Translations under genes and position numbers: made by a program
The notes under the pieces: model-generated
The model's database searches: none
What the model was told of the DNA's origin: nothing
Seen by the model: only the letters and a program-made list of their open reading frames with translations
Part shown: positions 11,201-21,628 of the stretch, piece after piece
Layout: each line of letters opens with the position of its first letter
Position numbering within the stretch: position 1 is the first letter of the stretch
Source: Podospora bellae-mahoneyi
Taxonomy: Eukaryota > Ascomycota > Sordariomycetes > Sordariales > Podosporaceae
Direction: 5' to 3'
DNA: 64,000 bases
Assembly (NCBI RefSeq): GCF_035222275.1
Contig: NW_026946358.1
Span: 24,900-88,899, forward strand

Positions 11201-14200
11201 GCTGATGAGCTTTATTTTGAAATGGAGATATAATCTCTAAACATTGGTCAAATATGTTTCTGACTACGAAATTAGGTGGCGGGGAAATCCCAAAGTTGAA
11301 CATAGCATTTTCGCATAATGAAGAGATTAGATCCAATCATGGGGATCGATTAGCTCTTCTAGTCAAGTTTTCTATGATTAAGACTATACTGTTTGAAGTT
11401 CATCTACCAGTTGTCTCAAGCCATGGACTTCAGCGTGCCTGAGATAGGCTGAATGCGGCAAACCTTTTTCTTGAACTTTTGGATAGGGTTATGGCCTGTC
11501 CGCAAACGAATTGCATAAACAATTTCAAGGTAGAGAGTGAACAATCTAAGGAAAACAAAATTCAAAATATATGAAGATCAGGATTACCTAAGACTAGAAA
11601 TAGTTATGGTAACAGAAGAGTAGTATTACCCTTTGTATATTATAACAATATATATTGTCCTTTAAAAAAGGGGATAAGGGGAAGAACTCTAGATTTTAAT
11701 TTTAGATTGCTATCCACTAGTGCTGGGAGCCCAGTACAGATAAAATCTAACACTAATGATAAGCTTCTAAAGCTAGCTAAGCATTGTAAAAAGAATTTTA
11801 ATGGTCAAATCCAAATGGACAAATTATACCGATTAATGTATGATTCAGCACTGTATGAATTGGCATATAAAAAGCTAGGCGCTAGCTCTGGGCGCAAACT
11901 CGGCGCAAGCTCTGGAGGGAATATAAATCAGGCGGGTATTAATATTAAACCCCTTGACCATAACCACTACCCTTTAGTAGGATCCGCAGAGATGTTATCT
12001 GAAGTAATTGAAGGAATTATTGCTGAGTTGAAAGATAGTAGGTTTAGATTTGAAGGAAAAAAGGTAAAAACCCTAGTAAGTAGACCTCTTACTACTTTTA
12101 GAAATAAACTGGTACAAGAGGTAATGAGAATGATTTTAGAAGTTATATTCGAACCAACTTTCTCTGAACACAACCATGGGTTTAGGCCAGGAAGGGGGTG
12201 TCATTCGGCTTTGAAAGAAATTAAGGCGCAAGCTATAAATTTTGGAGTATCAACCTGATATTTTGAAGGAGATATTTCTAAATACTTAGTTACTTGTGCT
12301 GACGAAGTTATGCATGCAAGCTCCTCTTTTGTTACTTCGAGACGTGGCGGTGACGGTGGCGGCAAAGCCGCAGCAGCAGCCGCGCTCGTAAGTTCTCAAA
12401 TAGAAAGAGTCTTAATGAATATAATTGAAAATAAAATTAAAGACCGTAGGTTTACAGATTTAATATGAAAAGCTTTAAAAGCTGGATATTTTGAATTTAA
12501 AATATTCAAAGATTCAAATACAGGTACTACTCAAGGTGATATACTTAGCCCTATTTTAAGTAACATTTATTTAAATGAATTAGATAGATTTATTAGTAAG
12601 TTAAAATTAGAGTACGATAAAGGAATTAAACCTAAAGTAAATCCTTATTATAACAAACTTTGTAATATGAAGAATAAAACTCTTGATGTACAAACTAGGA
12701 TCCGTATCCATAAGTTACACTTGAAGACTCCTTATTATAAAACACTAGATCCTAGTTTCAAGAAATTAGTATATGTAAGATATGCTAATGTTTGGGTTAT
12801 AGGTGTTAGAGGATCCAAAGAGGATTGTAACATTCTATTAGAAAAAATAGAAATATTTTTTAAAGATAAATTAAATATTGGGGGCGCAAGCTCTCGCGCA
12901 AGCTCGAGTTTTGAGCTTGTGCCTAAAACCCTATCTAGTATAACTAATGCTAAAAAGGTCTTATTCTTGGATACGGTAATATTCAGTAGCTGACACAGAA
13001 AACATCAATCTTTGACTTCCAGTTCATCTGGGTTCATGCTAAGAAATGGTAGAGAAATTAGACTTGAAGCACCTAAACAAATAATACTACAAAAACTAAA
13101 TGAAGCCGGTTTTATAACTAATGGGAAACCATCTCCTAAATTACTATGACAACATTATAATAAGGACACAATAATAACATTATATAATTCTGTATATAGG
13201 TATATTAATTATTATAGTTTTGCTGAAAATATTTCCAAAATTTCTTCATGACTTCACTTTATATTAAAAACTTCTTGTGTGAAATTATTGGCATCCAAAT
13301 TTAAATTAGGAACTATATGTAAAACTTATTTTAAATTTGGAAAAGATTTAAAAGGAGATAATAAAATCGGTTTTGTGGATGCGATGGCTTATGGAATAAA
13401 TATTTGAGACTTTAAGATATCAACTAAAGGTATAATTCAAATCCTATATGCTGGAACAAAAACCTCTAGAGGCGGAGCCGCGAAGCCGCTAAGGAGCAAA
13501 GCCGCGAAGCCACAAAGCCGCCGCACTAAAATTTAATAAAATTAATGGATTAATGGTTAAAATAGTGCTTTCGAGGAGGCTACGTATACGAAGTATGCTT
13601 TATATATAGCGCTATATATAGCGCAAGCTCCTCCTCGACATACTTTGTCAGTATGTATGTATGTCAGCACTAATATTATTATAACCAGACAGTAATACCA
13701 CTATATATATAATGCAAACGCTTAGTATATTAAAATTGGAGAGCCGTATGATGGGAAACTATCACGTACGGTTCGGGAAAAGGTATATATACTGATAAGA
13801 GGTATACGTATCTAGTTCATTCTCAAGTAGGTTTACATGTATGATTACCTATGGCGATGGAAGGTCCTACTCCTGTGTCAGCATTAATACATGCAGCTAC
13901 TATGGTAACTGCAGGTGTATATTTACTAATGCGTAGTTCACCATTAATTGAATATAATAGTACAGTTTTATTATTATGTTTATGATTAGGTGCGATAACT
14001 ACTGTATTTAGTTCTCTTATAGGTCTGTTCCAACAAGATATAAAAAAAGTTATAGCTTATTCCACAATGAGTCAATTGGGAATGATGGTTATAGCTATAG
14101 GTTTATCATCTTACAATGTAGCTTTATTCCACTTAATAAATCATGCATTTTATAAAGCGCTATTGTTTTTAGGAGCAGGTAGTGTTATACACGCTGTAGC

Positions 14201-15098
14201 TGATAACCAAGATTTTAGAAAGTATGGTGGATTAATAAATTTTCTACCTTTAACATACTCTGTTATGTTAATAGCGAGTTTAAGTTTAGTTTTCCCTTTC
14301 ATGACAGGTTTTTATAGTAAAGATTTTATTTTAGAATCTGCTTATGGACAATTTAGTTTTTCAGGTGTAGCTGTATATATAATAGCTACTATAGGTGCAA
14401 TATTTACAACGCTATATTCTGTTAAAGTTTTATACTTAACTTTTATTTCTACACCTAGCGCACCTTTACATACTTATAAAGGTGCTCATGAAGGTGATTT
14501 ATTCCTTACTTTACCCTTAATAATTTTAGCTATATTTTCTATATTTTTCGGATTTTTTACTAAAGATATATTCATTGGCCTTGGTTCTAGCTTCTTTGCT
14601 GATAATAGTTTATTTATTCACCCAACTCATGAAATCACTATCGATACTGAATTTGGAGTTCCTGTATTTTGAAAATTACTTCCTTTTGTATTTACAGTTT
14701 CATTTAGTATTGTAAGTTTAGTGTTATCTGAGTATTTACCAGAATTAGTAATAAAATTTAAATTAAGTAGATTAGGTTATAATATTTTTGGTTTCTTCAA
14801 TCAACGTTTTTTGATTGAATTATTTTATAATAAATATATTACAAATTTAATTTTAGATTTAGGGGGACAAATGACTAAGATATTAGATAAAGGTAGTATA
14901 GAACTATTTGGGCCTTTTGGCTTAGAAAAAGGGTTAGTTAATTTTAGTAAAAATATATCATCTCTAAGTACAAGTCATGTAACGACTTATGCATTATATA
15001 TCTTAGTAGCTTTTATTTTATATTTACTTTATAATTATTTATCTTTTAATTTTTTACCATTTCTTATAGCTGGACTCACTATACTAACAACGATATAA
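5222..15098 (+). CDS. nad5: NADH dehydrogenase subunit 5 (5 exons)
   Basis: Proton-pumping antiporter-like subunit of complex I. Exons: 5222-5469, 7754-7829, 9284-9529, 11095-11196, 13821-15098; joined 1950 nt, 649 aa, normal for fungi. Recognised blocks are FQFDSLTV at the end of exon 1, [11 protein letters not shown] in exon 2, [20 protein letters not shown] in exon 3, LLIGAMAKS in exon 4 and [20 protein letters not shown] in exon 5. The first three junctions follow group I rules (U before, G at intron end); the fourth follows group II rules (GTGCG...AT). Many Trp codons are TGA. The ATG shares its A with the nad4L stop; the stop TAA at 15096-15098 overlaps the ATG of the next ORF. Confidence 0.95.
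5470..7753 (+). mobile_element. group I intron nad5-i1
   Basis: Lies between V and S of DSLTV/SMLIP. The conserved core is at about 7490-7600, with the pattern AAGACCGTCGGCAG...CAGACTGGTTCACCGG...GGCTGAAATG...ACAGTCGGAT, which also appears in cob-i2 (group ID-like). The broken LAGLIDADG ORF fills the 5' part. At 7050-7380 are a C8 run, an (AT)n stretch and GC modules. Confidence 0.8.
5743..7048 (+). pseudogene. LAGLIDADG endonuclease with C-terminal NUMOD1-like tail, degenerate
   Basis: First motif [12 protein letters not shown] at about 5800-5835, second [12 protein letters not shown] at about 6258-6295, followed by a readable stretch of about 150 aa (6346-6816). After a stop and frameshift near 6816-6850, a tail reading [19 protein letters not shown] resembles the NUMOD1 helix-turn-helix of intron endonucleases and ends with TAG at 7046-7048. 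At least two more frame changes occur (near 5958 and 6030). Probably inactive. Confidence 0.7.
7830..9283 (+). mobile_element. group I intron nad5-i2
   Basis: Starts after SDP and ends at G before HNQRFF. Core at about 7875-8110: AATTCCGGGGAACTCC, GGTATGGTAACAAGCC, ATCGCGGATCTAAGTC, GAGCAACGAGTAAACGGCAG, GATGTACTCTAACAGG. The same core type occurs in the atp6 intron. The endonuclease ORF follows the core. Confidence 0.8.
8149..9142 (+). pseudogene. LAGLIDADG homing endonuclease, two frameshifts
   Basis: ATG at 8149; first motif [12 protein letters not shown] at about 8260-8290; second [12 protein letters not shown] at about 8738-8775; stop TAA 9140-9142. Between the motifs the frame changes twice: the A5 run at 8362-8366 and the T9 run at 8395-8403 are each one base short of the expected sequence. 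From 8513 on the frame is open for 171 aa and continues through a TGA (Trp) to the stop. Confidence 0.8.
9530..10550 (+). pseudogene. LAGLIDADG homing endonuclease in frame with nad5 exon 3, degenerate
   Basis: The exon 3 frame runs on without a stop into this ORF. First motif [12 protein letters not shown] at about 9715-9750, then a frame break at the AAAAAAG run near 9775; further breaks occur near 9845, 10010 and 10145. Second motif [13 protein letters not shown] at about 10074-10112; stop TAA 10548-10550. All conserved blocks are still recognisable, so the decay is recent. Confidence 0.75.
9530..11094 (+). mobile_element. group I intron nad5-i3
   Basis: Between Gly and Asn of SLG/NLDYSTV, with U at 9529 and G at 11094. 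Core after the ORF, about 10600-11070: GGAAACCCCTAAAGTC, GGACAATCTGCAGGAAAC, GGATCCTCAGAGACTACACG and GAAGAGATAGTCC. The last two are shared with the cox2 and cob-i1 and i4 introns. Confidence 0.8.
11197..13536 (+). CDS. group II intron reverse transcriptase/maturase with altered YADD box
   Basis: Reads in frame from nad5 exon 4 with TGA as Trp, about 779 aa, stop TAA 13534-13536. Reverse-transcriptase blocks: [54 protein letters not shown] (about 12149-12210), [29 protein letters not shown] (about 12522-12582), and [12 protein letters not shown] at about 12772-12805, where YADD is expected. Both catalytic aspartates of that box are replaced, so DNA synthesis is unlikely, while a splicing (maturase) role remains possible. 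The C-terminal part has a maturase-like domain and ends in a GC-rich extension. Three GC-rich inserts encode Gly/Ala/Ser runs (about 11878-11920, 12310-12390, 12882-12910) and keep the frame. Confidence 0.85.
13565..13672. repeat. composite GC-rich module cluster inside the group II intron
   Basis: Carries in order GAGGAGG, TACGAAGTATGC, repeated GCGCTATATATAGC, GCGCAAGCTCCTCCTCG and ACATACTTTGTCAGTATG. The same order of modules is found at about 40790-40880 upstream of rns. The cluster sits in a domain IV position, where insertions are tolerated. Confidence 0.75.
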
Positions 15099-15872
15099 TG
15101 TTCTTATTTTTTTTTTTTTTTATGTATTTTTTAGGCCTAAACTCTATTTTTAGAGTAAGTGACACAAGCTCTAAAAGTATTAGAGGGCGCGAGCTCGAAA
15201 TAATATTATACGATAAGAGTCCAGCTAGACCTTACCTATTTGTTAGTAGTTCATCTTTACAGTCTAGTATTATTCCTAAAATTTACCTTCCTAAATTTTT
15301 TAGAATTTTTGTTAAAAGGTTAATATTTATGTTACTAATTCTACCTTTAATTATAATATCCAAAGCTATATATTTTTGTTGACGCACAGATACATGAACT
15401 CATATATAATTTATTCAACAATTTACAAGCTCAATACCTTCTTCTGATGCACAGCAGCCTAAAAATCCTGAACGGGGGTGAAGCTTCTTCTGCTTGGCAA
15501 CCTAAAAAGCTTGGAGGTAGCGCCCCCCATAAAGGAGTTATAACTCAGTCAGATTTTGAATGAGAATCTGAATCAGAAGCTGACTATAAATCAGATTCTG
15601 ACCATGATGAGTCAGAAGTAAGTAAATTTATTTACAGTCCTACGTTTAAGGAACGTGTTAATAAAGCCACTAAGGAAGAGCTAGTTGAAGCTCTAAATGT
15701 AATAGAGTTTTCAATAAAATCTTATGAAAATCATAAAGAAGTACCTGCATATAAAGAACAAATTAGTAAACTGATTGAAAAATAAAATATATGTAAATCA
15801 GCTTTAGAAAATATTGAGCAGGTTAAATTTTTAGAAGAAGAAAATAGTAAAGGTAAAGGTAAGGATAATTAA
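15098..15872 (+). pseudogene. unknown ORF downstream of nad5, degenerate
   Basis: ATG overlaps the nad5 stop. First part (15098 to about 15409) has a hydrophobic start, a basic stretch and a hydrophobic segment near residues 68-93 (FFRIFVKRLIFMLLILPLII), so a membrane anchor is likely. The second part, in another frame (about 15480-15872), is Ser/Asp/Glu-rich (ESESEADYKSDSDHDESE) and then helical and charged (VNKATKEELVEALNVIEFS), with a coiled-coil look; it ends in a lysine-rich tail. Interruptions: TAA at 15410, a frame change near 15475, and TAA at about 15783. I do not recognise the family. It may be a once-functional accessory gene; its layout (membrane segments, then acidic or helical C part) resembles the ORF at 46741. 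Confidence 0.5.
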
Positions 15873-16446
15873 ATTTAATGCGTATGTACATACGTACGGC
15901 GCCGTCGTACTACGAACCATAGCTATTTAAGTAATGATTTTTTAGTAAGTGAATCAAGCAAGCATACTTCGTACACCAGGACTTGCCTGGCTAAGCCAGG
16001 CAAGTCCAATAAGCCCGGCAAGCTGTATATAATATATAATAATAAAGGGTAAATCTTATTGCTATATAATCATTTTATGATTATATAACAAAGTGATTAT
16101 TATTATAAAAAAAATGTAGAGGATAAGGATTTAATTTATACACGAACTCTTAATATAAAGTCAGTACGTCTATTACCACTAAAGTGCAGGCTGTTATATT
16201 TATACTAAGATGTCTGTTTAGAATCCAAATCTTATGTAGATTTGCTGCTTGCGCCGGGCTGGCTGGCTGGTGGCTACGCCGCATCAGCAGCAGAAGTAGG
16301 CGCGACCAGGCTACGCGTGTACGACGGCGCATGTCTGTATGCTTGCTGTTATTTTTTTTTAGATTCTATATAACATGTATAATGATATAATATAATATTA
16401 TATAATAATATTTCAATATAGAATAAATTGTATTTTATTATTTTTT
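15873..16446. repeat. gene-free spacer with palindromes
   Basis: No supported gene. Contains a perfect 14-bp-stem palindrome at 15979-16007 (arm GGACTTGCCTGGCT), GTACGGCGCCGTCGTAC-like palindromic sequence near 15890, and a GC-rich patch at 16240-16330 with CTGGCTGGCTGG and CGACGGCG. Small ORFs on both strands here come from the GC-rich repeats. Confidence 0.6.
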
Positions 16447-18474
16447 ATGTTTTTTTTAATTAATAAATTAGTTATGAATTTTGATGCTCCCAGTCCTTGA
16501 GGTATATATTTTCAAGATAGTGCTACTCCTCAGATGGAAGGGTTAAATGAATTACACGATAATATAATGTATTATTTAGTAGTTATATTATTTGCTGTAG
16601 GATGAATTTTATTATCTATAGTTATAAACTATGTTAGTACAAAATCACCAATATCACATAAATATTTAAATCACGGTAGAGATGTGCCTATTCAAAAGTG
16701 TTTTAAGTTTAAAGGTAACTTGCGTTTGGTAAATAATAACAATAAATATATACGTTCTTATAGTACAACATCTTCTTCAGGTCCTAAGACCAAGTCGCTA
16801 GGCCTGTCCCAAAAGAACCATAATAGTATAAAATTGTATCAAGATCCTTATTCAATGAGAAAATTAATTATAAAAGATAACAAAAATAAATCTGGTATCT
16901 ATAAATGGACCAATAAATTAACTAATGATATACATATTGGACAATCAGTTGATTTATCTAAAAGATTTATAAGATACTTTAATATGAGTTATTTGAAAAA
17001 TAAAGAAGCTCTTATAATAAGTAGAGCTTTGATTAAATACGGGTATTCCAACTTCCAGCTTGAAGTATTAGAATATTGTGATATAGCTGATTTAACAGAA
17101 AGAGAACAATACTATCTTGATAAGTTAAATCCTAAATACAATATTTTAAAAATAGCAGGTAGTTCTTTAGGACATAAACTAACAGAAGAAACTAAAGCTA
17201 AAATTAGTAAATCTTTAAAAGGAATATATGTAGGAGAAAAATCTGCTTTATATGGTCGCACTCATTCTGAAGAAACTAAAGCACTCATGGCTCTAAATAA
17301 GTTAGGGGCAAATAATTCATTATTTGGGGCGCAAGCTCCCCATTCTGAAAAAACTAAAGAGTTAATGAGACAAAAAGCTTTAGGTAGAAAACATTCTGAA
17401 GAAACTCTATTAAAGATGAGTGCTAGCAGAGGTTATCTTGTTAACATATATGAAAAATCTGATTCAAAAGGGTTTCAATTAATAGGTAGTTTTGTTTCAA
17501 TAAGAAGAGCTGCCAAATTTTTAGGAATTAGTAGTAATACTATAAGACTCTATATAAATTCTGGTAAAATATTTAAAGATAGATATAAATTTACTAGCTA
17601 ACGAAGTACACGCAGGAATAAATACCAAATAAATTTAAAAAAACTATGAATAAAATTCCACTATATGCTGGAAACTCCTAAAGCCTTCAGGTACTATAAA
17701 GATAATAGATATATACTTTATCAGTGATAACCCTAAAGGATGTACAATGGATTATCAGCAGGAAACCAAGACCTTGGTCTTCTGCCGCCACCTGTGGTGG
17801 CAGGACACTGAGGGTGGGGGGGGAGCGCTGCGCCGCCCTCCGTACTAAATACTTTGGATCCTCAGAGACTACACGTGGAAATCAAACGTCGACGACGTCG
17901 ACTTATAAGATAAGATATAGTCCAGTTAAGTATGAAAGTACTTATGTTGTAGACATTAATCGAATTAATATGAACTATTACTCCAGCAGTAATATTAATA
18001 TTAATTGCTTTTCCTTCTTTTAAATTATTATATTTAATGGATGAAGTTAGTGATCCTTCAATGTCAGTTTTAGCAGAGGGTCACCAATGATATTGAAGTT
18101 ACCAATATCCTGATTTTTTAGATTCTAATGATCAATTCATAGAATTTGATTCATATATAGTACCAGAATCTGATTTAGATGAAGGAGGATTAAGAATGTT
18201 AGAAGTGGATAATAGAGTTGTTCTTCCTGAATTAACACATGTTAGATTTATTATAACAGCAGGTGATGTTATACATTCTTTTGCTGCTCCTGCTTTAGGT
18301 ATAAAATGTGATGCATACCCTGGAAGATTAAATCAAGTATCTGTTTTTATTAATAGAGAAGGAGTATTCTACGGTCAATGTTCAGAAATATGTGGAATAT
18401 TACACAGCTCTATGCCTATAGTAATAGAATCGGTATCTTTAGAAAAATTCCTTATTTGATTAAAAGAACAATAG
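16447..18474 (+). CDS. cox2: cytochrome c oxidase subunit 2 (2 exons)
   Basis: Electron-accepting subunit of complex IV. Exon 1 16447-16677, exon 2 17953-18474, 250 aa. N terminus [18 protein letters not shown] then [20 protein letters not shown], two membrane helices, and in exon 2 GHQWYWSYQYPD and the CuA site [15 protein letters not shown]. The start could also be the ATG at 16474; the upstream one gives the usual length. The junction (NHG/TLIELIWTITP) follows group I rules with U at 16677 and G at 17952. Stop TAG. Confidence 0.95.
16678..17601 (+). CDS. GIY-YIG homing endonuclease (cox2 intron)
   Basis: Intact ORF, about 307 aa, in frame with cox2 exon 1. GIY module: [10 protein letters not shown] then [14 protein letters not shown], where the YIG Tyr is His; downstream [11 protein letters not shown] and [16 protein letters not shown] are standard family blocks. 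The middle carries NUMOD3-type repeats ([27 protein letters not shown]) and the end a NUMOD1-like segment ([19 protein letters not shown]). A GC module at about 17327-17341 encodes GAQAP within a NUMOD repeat without breaking the frame. The exon-fused form is probably processed after splicing fails. Confidence 0.9.
   Translation, partial: RDVPIQKCFKFKGNLRLVNNNNKYIRSYSTTSSSGPKTKSLGLSQKNHNSIKLYQDPYSMRKLIIKDNKNKSGIYKWTNKLTNDIHIGQSVDLSKRFIRYFNMSYLKNKEALIISRALIKYGYSNFQLEVLEYCDIADLTEREQYYLDKLNPKYNILKIAGSSLGHKLTEETKAKISKSLKGIYVGEKSALYGRTHSEETKALMALNKLGANNSLFGAQAPHSEKTKELMRQKALGRKHSEETLLKMSASRGYLVNIYEKSDSKGFQLIGSFVSIRRAAKFLGISSNTIRLYINSGKIFKDRYKFTS
16678..17952 (+). mobile_element. group I intron cox2-i1
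   Basis: ORF in the 5' part, core after it at about 17660-17940: GCTGGAAACTCCTAAAGCC, GGATTATCAGCAGGAAACC, TTGGATCCTCAGAGACTACACG, AAGATATAGTCC. A GC-rich hairpin insert with a G9 run at about 17760-17845 lies in a peripheral loop. A GTCGACGACGTCGAC palindrome sits at about 17887-17902. Confidence 0.85.
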
Positions 18475-19070
18475 GAGGGACAGGTTGTTAGACTAAAATG
18501 TCTGTTTTGTATTTATATTACGACGACGAAGAAGTCGTCGTATTGGCGGTGACAAAGTCGCCGCAAGAAGTCATACAACAAGGTCGTACGAATTACGAAT
18601 ACTTTTTTTTGAAGAATAGCGGCTCGCGAGAGCGGGATACGGCGCTATATATAAAGCTCGTCTTTATATTAAGATTTTATATTTGTTTGGGGCGCGACGA
18701 CGAAGTATATATGCATACTTCGTAGGCGCAGGCTCATAATTAATGCGAAGCGCGAAACACAAAACGCAAAACACTAAAACTAAATATATAATGCGTATGG
18801 TAGCCATACGTATTGTTTATTTAATCCTTTTAAACATATTTTATAAGAAAAGGGGAGAAGCCTTAAAATTAGTTTACTACTTTTAAACAGGTTAATCCTT
18901 AAAGTTAAAGCCCCTTTATAGATAAAGATTAATTTATTCTTACAATAATATCTTACTTAATTAAAAAATTAATTAGGATTTTTTTATTTTTATAAAGTTC
19001 AAGGGGCTAACCTTGAAGGTAATTTTTTTTTTATAGTAGGGTAGTATATTTTAATTTGATTTTTATTCAA
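18475..19070. repeat. gene-free spacer cox2-nad4
   Basis: No supported gene. Includes a palindrome near 18519-18542 (TACGACGACGAAG / GTCGTCGTA), GACGAAGTATG modules, a tract of GCGAAA/GCAAAA repeats, and near 18850-19020 an AT-rich stretch in which two AAGGGG/CCCCTT blocks could pair; the 3' end of it leads into the nad4 leader. Confidence 0.5.
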
Positions 19071-20630
19071 ATGTCAGGATTGTTATATGCTCTATTAATT
19101 ATACCTATGATAGGTATTTTTTTTATTTTAAGTTTTGATAGTTATAATTTTAATATTACTAGTAATAACAGTAATAGTGGGAGTTTTAGTGAAGCCGGAG
19201 CTGGTAAGAATAGTGGAGGAGAATTATTAAAAGTCCTCGTAATAAATAATGAATTAAATTTTTATAAAAAAATTGCTTTTATAACTACAATTATGAATTT
19301 AATTGTATCATTAATAATTTATATCTTGTTTGATTTTAGTACTAATCAATTTCAATTTGTACAAGATGATTTGGAATTAAGTGTTTATAATATATATTTA
19401 GGGGTGGATGGTCTTTCAATATATTTTGTATTATTAACAACTATAATAATGCCTATAGCATTAATATCAAATTGAAATTCAATAACACATAATATTAAGG
19501 CATATTTAATAATAATATTATTGCTGGAAACTCTTTTATTGGCCGTATTTTTAGTATTAGATGTATTATTATTTTATATATTTTTTGAAAGTATATTACC
19601 GCCTTTATTTATATTAATAGGTTTATTTGGATCAAGTAATAAAGTAAGAGCTAGTTTTTATATTTTTTTATATACATTGTTAGGATCATTATTTTTATTA
19701 TTATCTATTTTAACTATGTCTTCTTTAATTGGTACAACATATTTGGATGTTTTATCAAAAAGTAATTTTGAATATACAACTCAAATATTTTTATTTTTAG
19801 GAGTATTTATAGCTTTTGCTGTAAAAACTCCTACAGTTTTCTTAAATAGTTGATTATTAAAAGCTCATGTAGAATCGCCCTTAGGTGGAAGTATAGTACT
19901 TGCAGGTATTGTATTAAAATTAAGTTTATATGGTATATTTAGACTAATCCTACCTTTATTACCTAAAATATCTTTAAATTATACTTCTATAATTTTTAGT
20001 ATAGGTATTATTACAATAATTTATGCCAGTTTTAGTACATTACGAACTATAGATATAAAAGAACTAATTGCTTATAGCTCAGTATCTCATGCTGCAGTTT
20101 ATTTAATAGGTGTATTCAGTAATATTATTCAAGGGATTGAAGGTGGTATACTTTTAGGTTTAGGACATGGGTTTGTATCAAGTGGGCTATTTATATGTGC
20201 AGGAGGTGTATTGTATGATAGATCTGGTACCAGAATAATATCTTACTATAGAGGAACTGCTCAAGTAATGCCTTTGTTCTCCATACTTTTTTTCATTTTA
20301 TGTTTAGGTAATTGTGGTGCACCTTTAACTTTAAATTTTGTAGGGGAATTTATGTCTTTATATGGAACTTTTGAAAGATTACCTTTATTAGGTCTATTTT
20401 CTAGTTCTTCTATAATATTCTCGGCCGCTTACACTATATATATGTATAACCGTATAGCTTTCGGTGGTTCATTTAGTAAATTCTTTGAAGAAAATATTGG
20501 TGATGTAACTAAAAGAGAATTCTTTTTATTATTTACTTTAATAATATTTACTATTATGTTTGGAATATACCCATCCTTTATTTTAGATGGCTTACATTAT
20601 AATGTAACAAGTTTATTGTTTGGTGTTTAG
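19071..20630 (+). CDS. nad4: NADH dehydrogenase subunit 4
   Basis: Antiporter-like subunit of complex I, intron-less, 519 aa from the ATG at 19071 to TAG 20628-20630. Conserved blocks: YLGVDGLSIYFVLLTT, FFESILPPLFILIG, WLLKAHVESPLGGSIVLAG, LIAYSSVSHAAVYLIG, GLGHGFVSSGLFIC. An upstream in-frame TTG at 19056 would add five residues, but ATG is preferred. A Ser/Gly-rich stretch near residues 27-47 (NNSNSGSFSEAGAGKNSGG) is not part of the family consensus and looks like a small insertion. T runs are intact. Confidence 0.95.
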
Positions 20631-20702
20631 AGTACTTTGTTGCTGTAATAAATAACAAAAGCAACTGTTTTCGTTTTTATTTTTTTTTTTTATTTTTTTT
20701 AC

Positions 20703-20737
20703 GAGGTATCTAAAAGATATCGAAAGCCGTCCATACA
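20703..20737 (+). repeat. 35-bp direct repeat, left copy
   Basis: Identical over 35 bases to 21629-21663. The repeat begins with the small stem GGTATC-TAAAA-GATATC and continues GAAAGCCGTCCATACA. Confidence 0.9.
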
Positions 20738-21266
20738 GTTCTGACATTAAGCCCCTTATGAGTGCAAATTCATAGGAGGGAATTCATTAAAGATTTTAAG
20801 CTATACAGCTACTATCTCAAATTAGAAAAAACTAATTTTAATTAGTGAAGTCCTGGAAATGTGGTTAAAAAGCAGTTTGATGTTCGCGCTAAGCTTGATA
20901 GAAGAGTAAAAAACTCTTCAAGCTTAGCTTGAAATTGTTATGTTATACAAAAAAAATTAGATAAAATTTTATTTATCCTCCTCGTGTACTAATTGATGGA
21001 TGAAAATCAGTAAAAAGAGTGCCTCGGAGAAAACCGGAATCCTAAGCCTGGTGTCGAGCTGTGAATTTGAGAGGGTAACCGATCAAACAATAAACTCTAA
21101 GTTAGAAAAAATAAATAAATAAATTCCGGGAATTTTCCAATTTTCCTGCGAAGCCGAGGGGTAATCCTCAATTTTTAAGAGCTCGCGCCTAATAGAGTCT
21201 TTAAAAAGTGTATGACACACATACTCCATAGTACAAAAAATATTGTTATAAAGGATACCTTTGACC

Positions 21267-21299
21267 TAGGCAGGCTTCTAAACCCTCCGGGATATGAAG
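21267..21299 (+). repeat. GGCAGGCTTCTAA element
   Basis: About 30 bases starting AGGCAGGCTTCTAAACCCTC and ending GGGATATGAAG. Close copies lie at 27691-27722 (inside rnl-i1) and, inverted, at about 25953-25980. It is unlike the GGCGCAAGCTC modules. Confidence 0.7.
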
Positions 21300-21628
21300 G
21301 GGAGCTCGAAAGTAATTATACGAATCACTTCAGGCGCAAGCTCGACCCAATATCTCCCACTATATCACTAACCACTATGATAAAAAGATATCTTCGGATA
21401 CTTATGAAGTTATCTGGTTAGGTTATGTATAGTTGCGATGTGCTGGGAAGAAAGTGGTATGTTAATACGGAGCGAGCTTGCGCCGCGCCACATGGTTATA
21501 TAGGTTGGTTTGGGATACCCTATGGGATAATTTAGAGCATAATATAAAAAATGAAAAGAGTAAGGTACAGGTCAGGACGTAGAATCACGCCGTACACTGC
21601 GAACTAACTCGTCACAAAAAGCTGGCTG

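Larger units (their letters stand above)
11197..13820 (+). mobile_element. group II intron nad5-i4
   Basis: Starts GTGCG right after AKS and ends in AT before SQVGLH, the group II boundary pattern. Domain V is clear at about 13740-13780 (GAGCCGTATGATGGGAAACT, then CACGTACGGTTCGGG), followed by domain VI to the 3' end. The long reverse-transcriptase-type ORF occupies 11197-13536. At about 13565-13672, between ORF and domain V, sits a composite of GC-rich modules. It is the only group II intron seen in the window. Confidence 0.9.

Noticed and set aside
16150-16390. Overlapping ORFs on both strands (about 60-68 aa)
   Set aside because: They arise from a GC-rich repeat patch that lacks stops; no codon bias, no family motif.
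17724-18023. 99-aa ORF across the end of the cox2 intron
   Set aside because: It runs through the intron core and reads cox2 exon 2 in a wrong frame.
20631-21628. RNase P RNA (rnpB) in the non-coding region after nad4
   Set aside because: GAAGTCCTGG and TAGAATCACGCC superficially recall the two conserved P4 strands, but the expected GAGGAAAGTC and ACAGAA...GACTTA pair is absent.
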